Shown here one piece after another: positions 23,457 to 33,000 of a stretch of DNA of 64,000 bases. Made by a program: the position numbers and the translations under genes. Source of the stretch: Winogradskyella jejuensis. Its GTDB lineage: Bacteria; Bacteroidota; Bacteroidia; Flavobacteriales; Flavobacteriaceae. The notes below the pieces were generated by a model, which searched no databases, had not been told where the DNA came from, and was given only the letters and a program-made list of their open reading frames with translations. Every line of letters starts with the position of its first letter. Position 1 is the stretch's first letter. The stretch is from NCBI RefSeq assembly GCF_900129745.1, contig NZ_FQWS01000001.1, forward strand, positions 186,001-250,000, read 5' to 3'.

Positions 23457-23977
23457 TTATTAATATTAATGTGTTCGTAAAACTTTTCGAAAATAATTTT
23501 AAACCAAGCCGTATAATTTTCTGGATGTTGTAAAATATCTTCTTTTACATCGTCTAGAAGCATCCATTTCCAATCGGCAACTTCATCTGGATTAATTTTA
23601 GGGGAATCCTCGTAATAACCAACCATAATATGGTCTAGCTCGTGTTCTGTTAGGCCATTATCAAAAGGCGCTTTGTATATAAAGGACGTTGTTTCTTCTA
23701 GTTCTGTGACAAAACCCATTTCTTCCTTTAGACGCCTTTTTCCTGCTTCTACATTAGTTTCTCCATCTCTTTGGTGACTACAGCAGGTATTTGTCCAAAG
23801 TCCCGGTGAGTGGTATTTATGCAAGGCACGCTGCTGTAGCATTAACTCGTTTTTTGCATTGAAAACAAAAACGGAAAACGCACGATGCAATACAGCTTTT
23901 TCATGAGCTTCCATTTTGGGCATTAAACCGATTTGTTCGTCGTTTTCGTTGACTAAAATGACTTGTTCTTCATTCAT
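23453..23977 (-). CDS. idi: Isopentenyl-diphosphate delta-isomerase, type 1
   Basis: 174 residues, Nudix-type fold. Converts isopentenyl diphosphate and dimethylallyl diphosphate for isoprenoid synthesis. Catalytic Cys region TNTCCSHQRDGET, zinc/magnesium ligands in LHRAFSVFVFN and HSPGLWTNTCC, and the Glu element EHELDHIMVGYYE, typical of type-1 IDI. First gene of a three-gene minus-strand operon (idi, PTPS-like, manA), although the three act in different pathways. Confidence 0.96.
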   Translation of the reverse strand: MNEEQVILVNENDEQIGLMPKMEAHEKAVLHRAFSVFVFNAKNELMLQQRALHKYHSPGLWTNTCCSHQRDGETNVEAGKRRLKEEMGFVTELEETTSFIYKAPFDNGLTEHELDHIMVGYYEDSPKINPDEVADWKWMLLDDVKEDILQHPENYTAWFKIIFEKFYEHININK

Positions 23978-24027
23978 GAGGCTAAATTACAATCAAATGT
24001 TAAGAAAATTTATAAGGTTTTCATAAA

Positions 24028-24057
24028 AAAATAGCCGCTTCATTTTGAAACGGCTAA
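24028..24057. terminator. Terminator between idi and OmpA-family operons
   Basis: AGCCGcTTCA and TGAAaCGGCT form a 9-10 bp stem with a TTT loop; an A-run on the left gives a T tract for the minus-strand adhesin operon, which ends at 24081. Confidence 0.72.
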
Positions 24058-24080
24058 ATCAAATTAAAATTCTAAAGGAT

Positions 24081-26060
24081 TTACTCCTCGCAATTTTTCC
24101 CTTTGAACGAAGTGATTATAAACTCACTACGTCTATTTTTTTGATGTTGTAGTTCTGTACATTCTGATGTATCAATAGTATCGCATCCGCAATCATTAAC
24201 TAATTGTGATTCTCCATAACCTTTCGCCGTTAATCGTGTTGGGTCGATACCACTCTTCACCAAATATTTAAGTGTTGCTTGTGCTCTATTTTCTGATAAT
24301 TTTTGGTTGTATTCATCAGCTGCTCTACAGTCTGTATGACTTCTAATATCTAGCGTCATTGATGGATACTCTACCAGAACTGCTAATACTTTCTGTAATT
24401 GAAGCTCTGCGACGTATGTAATATCGTATTTATCTAAATCGAAATAGATTAAAGGAATATTAAGCGCTTTTGCTAAATCATCGCAAGGTTGTATTGCAAT
24501 TTCTACTGGTGATAATCCAATGTCAAGGTTTAGTTCTAAACTAGCGTCGTTAGTATCGAAACGTTTTTCTTCGACACTATATTTTTCTTTAGAACCTCTT
24601 ACTAAATATTGCTTGTCACAATCTACATTAAACATAAATGCTGCATCGCTTCCTACTATTACACGCTCCAATTCGTTTCCAGAGCCGTCTTTTAACACAA
24701 CAATTGCTCCAGGCAGTAAAGCTCCAGACTGTTTATCTCTAACATTACCTTTAACTACTTGTTTGCATTCGCCTAGATTAAAGCTGTAAATATCATCGTC
24801 TCCCTTACCTCCAGTTCTATTGGACGAGAAGAATCCGTTTTCCTTTTCTACATTCTCGTAAAACGCAAAGTCGTCTGCATTGCTATTAAATGGTCCACCA
24901 ATATTTGTAACAACATAATTATCCGTGACGTTATCTGCTATTTTTTGGTCTGCACTGCGTACCACAAAAATATCGTAACCTCCAAGCCCAGGAAGTCCCT
25001 TTGTAGAATAATACAAATCACCTTCACTATTTACAAATGGAAACGAATCTGGTCCTTCAGTATTAATAGAGGCTCCTAAATTACGTGGTGTTGCCAATGA
25101 ACCATCTTCATTTATGTCAACGACCCAAATATCCGAATCTCCAACTGTTCCTTCCATATCTGAAGCAAAGTAAAGTCGCGTACCTTCTTTATTAATTGTT
25201 GGGTGTGCCACACTGTATTCATCACTATTAAAGTGAACAGATTTTATTTCACCCCAGTTACCATTTACGTCTTTAGAAACTCTAAATAATTTTAATCTGT
25301 TTACACCTTTTTCATCTTTCTTTACACGATTACGATAATAATTATTTCTTGTAAAGAACATTGTATTACCGTCTGGCATAAAAGCAGCACTCGATTCATG
25401 AAACTTAGTATTTATTTTAGAGTTGTAATCTGAAACTTCTGAATACTCTCCATCATTGTAGCTATAAACCTTAAATAAGTCTAAGTAAGGTTGTCCGTTC
25501 CACTGGTACTTTATTTCATCATTATTTCTTGCAGAAGCAAAAACCAAATTACCATCGTAAACAGCTGTACCAAAATCTGAATATTCTGAGTTAAAATCTA
25601 AGTTATTAACTTCGATATTAGCTTTAGAGTTTTCCTCAATTTGATTTCTGTAATCTCTCCTTGCAATAAATGATTTTGCTCTGGAGTCTGATGGATTTAA
25701 TTCATTAAATTTCTCCATCCACTTATCTGATGCTTCGTAATTCTTAGCCCCTTTTAGAGCTAAAGCGTATCTAAAATAGTATTCAGAATCTACATCTGTT
25801 GTTAACTTAAAAAGCTCTCCATACCAACGCGCAGCTTCTTTCATTTTATTTTGAAAATAGAATGAATTAGCCAATTGTTGAAGCATTTCTGGACTTCTAT
25901 AACCGTTCTCTGCAACACTCAAAAGAACATTGCTTGTTTTTACATAAGCAAACTCGTTATAATCATCCTTTACGCTTTTAACTTTAGACTCTTGGCTATT
26001 AGCCATAAAACAGCCTTGAACAAAAACAATAGCTAGTATATATTTTAATAGTGTTTTCAT
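24081..26060 (-). CDS. OmpA-family protein with TPR, PD40 and peptidoglycan-binding domains
   Basis: 659 residues. Signal peptide (about 1-22, ending CFMANSQ). Then TPR-like helices (about 45-140), a beta-propeller of PD40/WD-like repeats (about 150-425; YFASDMEGTVGDSDIWVV, YYSTKGLPGLGGYDIFVV, FFSSNRTGGKGDDDIYSF), a small carboxypeptidase-regulatory domain (about 430-515) and a C-terminal OmpA domain (about 530-655) with LDIRSHTDCRA, LTAKGYGES and NRRSEFIIT. Such proteins anchor outer-membrane machines to peptidoglycan. It is the third gene of the adhesin - PorP/SprF - OmpA operon, common in gliding Bacteroidota. Confidence 0.93.
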   Translation of the reverse strand: MKTLLKYILAIVFVQGCFMANSQESKVKSVKDDYNEFAYVKTSNVLLSVAENGYRSPEMLQQLANSFYFQNKMKEAARWYGELFKLTTDVDSEYYFRYALALKGAKNYEASDKWMEKFNELNPSDSRAKSFIARRDYRNQIEENSKANIEVNNLDFNSEYSDFGTAVYDGNLVFASARNNDEIKYQWNGQPYLDLFKVYSYNDGEYSEVSDYNSKINTKFHESSAAFMPDGNTMFFTRNNYYRNRVKKDEKGVNRLKLFRVSKDVNGNWGEIKSVHFNSDEYSVAHPTINKEGTRLYFASDMEGTVGDSDIWVVDINEDGSLATPRNLGASINTEGPDSFPFVNSEGDLYYSTKGLPGLGGYDIFVVRSADQKIADNVTDNYVVTNIGGPFNSNADDFAFYENVEKENGFFSSNRTGGKGDDDIYSFNLGECKQVVKGNVRDKQSGALLPGAIVVLKDGSGNELERVIVGSDAAFMFNVDCDKQYLVRGSKEKYSVEEKRFDTNDASLELNLDIGLSPVEIAIQPCDDLAKALNIPLIYFDLDKYDITYVAELQLQKVLAVLVEYPSMTLDIRSHTDCRAADEYNQKLSENRAQATLKYLVKSGIDPTRLTAKGYGESQLVNDCGCDTIDTSECTELQHQKNRRSEFIITSFKGKNCEE

Positions 26061-26070
26061 AGTCTGTATT

Positions 26071-27006
26071 TTAGAAGAAACGTGGAGATAATATTTTGCC
26101 TAATTGCTGCAATTCGAATCTTAATATTAATTCGTGCGTACCACTGTTATAATTATTTAAGTCTGATGTTGTTAAGTCATAACCGTATCCGATATACAAT
26201 CCTTTTGTTACCTGAAATCCTGCTAAAGCAGAAATAGAGTCATCCCACCTCCATGCTAGACCTAGAGTAAGTGTATCATCAAACAAGGCATTTGCTGAAA
26301 TGTCTGCAATTAATGGCGCTCCAGAAACAGCTTTTACTAAGAATGCTGGTTTTAATTTAACATTGTCATTTAAGTTAAAGACATAGCCACCTGTCAAGAA
26401 AAAATGCATGCGTTCTGTTGCTAAAGATTCTTGAAAATCATCGTAATGATCTGTTGTTAAAAAATTTGGTGCTGAAAGGCCAACATACCAATTTCGGTTA
26501 CTCAAATACAGCCCCGCGCCTATAATTAAGGCGTTCTGGCTAATATTTTCATTAAATACTACATCAGGATTTTGAAACTGCCCTTTACTCCAATCCGTAC
26601 TGATATTATGCCAACCTGCCTTTACACCAAAAGAAAGCTTAGTATTATTATCATTTATTGGAAAAGTATAAGAAAAATTTGCATCTACAAATGACTCTCT
26701 TGCTGGTCCTAAAGCATCTGTAACCACATTTAATCCTAAGGCTAATCTTTCGTTACGCAATGGCGAATGAATACCTAGAGATTGCGTTTGCGGTGCTCCC
26801 TCGACACCCACCCATTGGGAACGATGGAGTCCTACAATACTTAATGTTTCTCTTTGTCCTGCATAAGCTGGATTAATACTCAATGTATTATACATATAGT
26901 GCGTATACTGTGGATCTTGCTGCCCGTAAGTGTCAGTTGGTATTAACGCAAGTGCTAAAACTACAACTAAGCTTAGTAATGATGATTTATTTATCATATT
27001 TTTCAT
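26071..27006 (-). CDS. PorP/SprF-family type IX secretion outer-membrane protein
   Basis: 311 residues with signal peptide (about 1-28, ending TDTYGQQ) and an outer-membrane beta-barrel of the PorP/SprF family. Signature: DPQYTHYMYNTLSINPAYAGQRE right after the signal, LSIVGLHRSQWVGVEGAPQT, and aromatic strands to the end. In Flavobacterium johnsoniae SprF is needed for secretion of the adhesin SprB, and the type-B sorting domain uses such partners. The adhesin gene here lies 14 nt upstream, so the two very likely form a secretion pair. Confidence 0.95.
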   Translation of the reverse strand: MKNMINKSSLLSLVVVLALALIPTDTYGQQDPQYTHYMYNTLSINPAYAGQRETLSIVGLHRSQWVGVEGAPQTQSLGIHSPLRNERLALGLNVVTDALGPARESFVDANFSYTFPINDNNTKLSFGVKAGWHNISTDWSKGQFQNPDVVFNENISQNALIIGAGLYLSNRNWYVGLSAPNFLTTDHYDDFQESLATERMHFFLTGGYVFNLNDNVKLKPAFLVKAVSGAPLIADISANALFDDTLTLGLAWRWDDSISALAGFQVTKGLYIGYGYDLTTSDLNNYNSGTHELILRFELQQLGKILSPRFF

Positions 27007-27020
27007 TTTTCAGTATTGTT

Positions 27021-30000
27021 TTATCTATTAATATATAACCATCCAACTCTCGGCTCGCTTCCATCACCTAAGTCAAGAACATAATAATATGTACCTACCG
27101 GTAATAAGTCTGAGGCATTAACAACCGAACGTCCATTTGATCGACCATCGAATGTATTGTTATAACCATTCATGCTATAAACAATATTACCCCATCTGTT
27201 ATATATTTCTAGTTTATTATTTGGGAATTGATCTATACAATTAATTACAAATGTTTCATTTACTCCATCACCATTTGGAGAAAACTCATTAAAAATAGTT
27301 AAACATCCTAATGATAATACAGTTGGGTCGTCAGAAACATTCCCATCAAAATCATCTCCATCATCACTAATATCTTGAACAATAACTCCATTATTTGTTG
27401 CTATTGCTAAAGCTTCAGCAGTATTAGATATACCGCCAGCATTTACAGCTTCTGGAGTTATTACATAAGTGGCTGTATATATTGCTATCTCCCCAGGAAC
27501 TAAATTTCCTTGAGAACTACCTAGAGTAGAGTCAACATATAGAGGTCCTGTTGTTAAACTTAGTGGATTACCTGTTATGTCTGTAAATGTGTCAACAATA
27601 TCTAAACCATTTAATACTACATTTCCAGTATTCTCGACTTCTATCGTAAAGGTAACTGTATCACCAACATTTTCTCCTGTAGTGACAAACGTTTTAGTTA
27701 CTTCTAATTCTGGCCTACAAAAAACCGTAGTGGTTATTGGCAAAGTGATGTCTGTACTAACAAAGTCACATGGGTCAAGTGGGTCTGTACCAGAGTTCAT
27801 TTCATCACCATTAGTCACACCATCACCATCACAATCTGCCACTAACCAATCACCTGATTGCGGTAAAGTAATATCAACCTCATTAAAATCACATGGATCA
27901 TAAGGATTCGTATTATTTGGACCTGGAATACCTGTCATGTCAGGATCAACTTCAATACCGTTTATTACACCATCACCATCACAATCGGCTACATACCAAT
28001 CGCTGGTCGTATCCATTAAATCTACATTAGCTAAATCACCTCCATCACATGGGTCTTCTGGGTCCGTACCATTAGATGTCTCTGTGCCATTATCTTCGCC
28101 ATCACCATCACAATCTGCCAATAACCAATCACCTGTCTGTGGACCTGTTATACTTCCTGCATTGAAATCACATGGGTCGCTAGGGTCTGTAACATCTGCT
28201 ATCTCATCTCCATTAGTCACACCATCACCATCACAATCAGCTAATAGATAATCTCCACTTGGTGTTAAACTTATATCTGATGCATTGAAATCACATGGGT
28301 CGTTAGGGTCAGTGCCGTCTGGACCTGGAGTGCCATCAGGGTCTACTTCTGTACCGTTTGGTACACCGTCACCATCACAATCGGCTACATACCAATCGCT
28401 GGTCGTATCCATTAAGTCTACATTAGCTAAATTACCTCCATCACATGGGTCATATGGATCTGTTCCATTAGCAGTCTCTGTACCATTATCTTCGCCATCA
28501 CCATCACAGTCTTCAGCTTGCCATATAAGATTAGATGTATCTTCGTCTCCTGTTATTCCATTATCTACACAAGGATTATTTGGATCAGGGTCCATATTAT
28601 TAGGAGTACCATCACCATCACAATCTGCTGTACCTAATCCATTACAAGGATCAAACGTTACCGTTACCGTTGCTGGATTTGATACATTACCCTCATCATC
28701 GGCTACCGTATAAGTAATCGGTGTTGGGTCGCTAGTGAATGTTGGCTCTGGCGTGAACACTATCTCGCCAGCTGGAGTCGTCGTCCATGTCCCTTCGCCT
28801 GGTACTGTTAATGTACTTGGGTCACCATCACCGTCTGCATCCGTTGGGTCAATAACTATTGTTGTCGGGTCTACTACATCACCATCTGTATCATTGACTG
28901 TTACAGCTACACTTACTGGACTGCCTGTCGTATTGCCTGTACTGGTATCATCTACCGCTACTGGTACATAATCTATTGTGATGGTTGCTTCATTTGAAAC
29001 ATTTCCATCATTATCATCTATCGTATAATTTACCGGTGTTGGGTCTTGCGTAAAACCTGCTTCTGGTGCAAAACTTACTGCGCCTGTTACTGGATTCACT
29101 TCCCAAACACCCTCGCCTGGTACCGTAAAGCCTATAACATCACCATCACCATCTAAAACAACCATAGTCTCACCGCCTGGTAATACTAAACTTACACTCG
29201 TTGGGTCTAAACTACCATCTGGATCCGCATCTACCCCATTACCATTATCTGCTATAACATCTACTGATACAGTAGCTCCTGGGGTGTTTGCTAAACTAGC
29301 ATCATCCTGAGCTACTGGTGGCTGGGCGTCATACGCTACCGTTACTGTTGCCTCATTAGATGTGTTGCCATCATTATCATCTATTGTATAGGTAATTGGT
29401 GTTGGACTACCTGTAAAGCCTGGCTCTGGTGTGAACACTATCTCGCCGGCTGGAGTCGTCGTCCATGTCCCTTCGCCTGGTACTGTTAATGTACTTGGGT
29501 CACCATCACCGTCTGCATCCGTTGGGTCAATAACGATACTCGTTGGGTCTAATGTCCCATCTGGGTCATTATCATTGCCGATAACATTAACCGTTACTGG
29601 CATATTGGTCATATTACCGGTACTGGTATCATCTACAGCTACTGGTGGTTGTGGCGTAAACGTTACCGTCACCGTTGCTGGATTTGATACATTACCCTCA
29701 TCATCGGCTACCGTATAAGTAATCGGTGTTGGGTCGCTAGTGAATGTTGGCTCTGGCGTGAACACTATCTCGCCAGCTGGAGTCGTCGTCCATGTCCCTT
29801 CGCCTGGTACTGTTAATGTACTTGGGTCACCATCACCGTCTGCATCCGTTGGGTCAATAACTATTGTTGTCGGGTCTACTACATCGCCATCTGTATCATT
29901 GCCTGTTACAGCTACACTTACTGGACTGCCTGTCGTATTGCCTGTACTGGTATCATCTACCGCTACTGGTACATAATCTATTGTGATGGTTGCTTCATTT

Positions 30001-33000
30001 GAAACATTTCCATCATTATCATCTATCGTATAATTTACCGGTGTTGGGTCTTGCGTAAAACCTGATTCTGGTGCAAAACTTACTGCGCCTGTTACGGGAT
30101 TGACTTCCCAAACACCCTCGCCTGGTACCGTAAAGCCTATAACATCACCTTCACCATCTAAAACAACCATAGTCTCACCGCCTGGTAATACTAAACTTAC
30201 ACTCGTTGGGTCTAAACTACCATCTGGGTCCGCATCTACCCCATTACCATTATCTGCTATAACATCTACTGATACAGTAGCTCCTGGAGTGTTGGCTAAA
30301 CTAGCATCATCCTGAGCTACTGGTGGAATAGGTAACTCGATAAGTATAGTAGCTACTGCGGTATCACAAATTGTTTGATTAGGGGCATTTAAGCAAATCT
30401 GATAGGTTACATTATATGTACCTGCTGGAGTTCCTGGTGGAATAGTTATGACTCCATTGTTTCCTATTGTAGTTCCTGCTGGTAAACCGTCTAAATCAGT
30501 TATAGAAATATTATTGTTAATATTACTATTGTTAGCATTGACTCCATTACTCTGATCTCTACCATTACCGTTATTTGCGAAAACACTAGGCAAAGTACCT
30601 CCTGTTGTACTATCAATAGGATTTGATGTAAAATCATCATCAATGGCATCAATTGATACTACTACAATATTTACTGTTGCTGTATCGCATACAGTTTGGT
30701 TTGGTGCATTTAAACAAATCTGATATGTTACAGTGTAACTTCCTGCTGGTGCTCCAACTGGTATATTTATCGTCCCATCTGAATTTATGGTTACTCCTGA
30801 TAACCCTCCATTGTTAGTGATGCTAATATTATCATTTATATTAGCATCTGATGCAGGAATTCCGTTACTGATATCTGTTCCATTACCATTATCATCAAAT
30901 ACACTAGCTGTTGTTCCTCCTACTGCTGCATCTATTGGTGATGCACTAAAATCATCATTGTTAGCTAAAATTGTTGGTGTAGCAGCAACAACTATTGATA
31001 CTTCTGCCGTGTCACAAATACTACTGTCTGCTTCTAAACAAATCGTGTACTCAACTGTATATGAGCCTGGTGTTGAACCTGCCGGAATATCAATTGTTCC
31101 ATCTGTGTTAATTGAAACACCTGTCAAACCACCATTATTAGAAATCGTTATGGTGCCATCATCTATTAAGGCGTCCGTTGCAGGTGTTGTGCCATCTGCA
31201 TCATCATTTGTGAAAACGGTTGCTGTTGTTCCGCCTGCTGTTGCATCTATTGGTGAAGCACTAAAATCATCATTATTTGCTGTAATTGTAGGACCACATC
31301 CAGCATCTGCAAGAGTTATTGTATCTCCTGAAACATTATTACAATCAGGATTAGCGGCATAACGCACGGCTATCGTGTACACACCTGGACCTGGCGTAAA
31401 TACATTAGAACTTTGCCAAGGTCCAGCAGCACCATTAATACTATATTCTAAAGCTCCTCCTCCGTTATCTATAGCATTTACAGTAACACTACCTGTATTA
31501 GATGGACAAGTTGGCTGAGCAGCTGTAGTAGTTAATTCAATCGTAGGCGGTGGTGTTAAGAAAAATGGGTCATAAACAATAAATACTTTACCGTCACCAC
31601 CATCTCCTCCGCCTGACGGTGCACCAGTTTGGGTTAAGCGAACTCCAAATATTGGCACATTAGGTCCTACAAATGCCGTTAATGGATAAATCGCTGCTTC
31701 AATAGACTGACCATTGTCGTTAACTTCTCCTGTACTGATATATGTAACTGGACCATCAGCACCACCTACACGATTAATAGGTCTCGGAACACCTATAAGA
31801 TTGCCTGAGGCATCAATGGCCTGAACTTCCATGGTATTATTACCTCCACGTTCTGTGATAATTACATATCTATTAGATGCTGCATTTATATTATTATTAA
31901 ATCTAAAATTAACATAATCTGTAGGAAGTATATTTCCGTCATTTCTGAAATAAAAGTTTAGATTACGACTTGTATTTGCAGCAATTAATTCTGGGTCAAA
32001 TATGGTTGGACCATCAGTTATGTTTGCCCCATCAATACCATTTTCTATCATTCTTTGACTTCCTGCCGATGGATTTCCATAGGAGTAATCCACAAAGTCT
32101 GGGACTAATAATTCTGTGAATGGATTAGGCTCTCCACCTATTGTAATACTATTAAACTGTTTTGTTGCATCATTAGGGTCTGAACTTGGCGAATCACCCA
32201 AATCTGTAATATTGAAAGTCACATCTCCTGCAGTTAAAGGTGCTGTTGGTGCCCCAGGAGGAATTACATCAGGGCAGTTAACATCACTACACTCAAAAGG
32301 TGCGTTTACAGCTGTTGCATTTGTGAATGTACAAGCAGCGTCATCTGAAAACACCGCAGTCAATGATATTGTTTCTCCGTTTGCTGGTAAGGATACATCG
32401 TCAAACACATGGGATGTTGAGCTATCTAAAGAACCTACTGCTACTATTGCTACTGTAAGACCTGTATTGTTATTAACTATATCTAACGTGCCTGCTGCTA
32501 CTGGATTGGTAAAATTTACTGTTATATCTGCAGTAAATACATCATCAGTAATATCTCCAGGTGTTGCGTTAACATCTACACAGACAGTTTCATCCGAACT
32601 CGTAATAGCTGTTATAGAGCATGGAGGTACTATACAAGCCAATGCATCCGTATCATCGGTAACTGCAGGAGCATTACCAGGGTAAGTCGCAGCTGCATCT
32701 GCCACAGTACCATCTGCATTAATTCCGCCATTAGCTATCGTTAGTGGCTCTGCATTAGTGTTTCCTGGGTTAAAAACACCACCATCACCTCCATCGGCAT
32801 TAGCATCATTATAGGCTTCGTTAGCATCTGAACAGCCGTCTCCGTCTGAATCTAAATCAAAATAGTCAAAAATACCATCACCGTCAGTGTCGATAGGATT
32901 AGGTTGTATTTGCGTACAAGTAGTTGCAGGATAGCCACCTACTGGTGGTGCAGTAGCAAAACAATAATCTCTAGAACTTAAAGATCCTGCAAATGTTAAG

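Noticed and set aside
27760..30330. Possible CRISPR-like regular repeats
   Set aside because: Units lie in frame within a long coding sequence, are of protein-domain length, lack unique spacers, and no cas genes are present.
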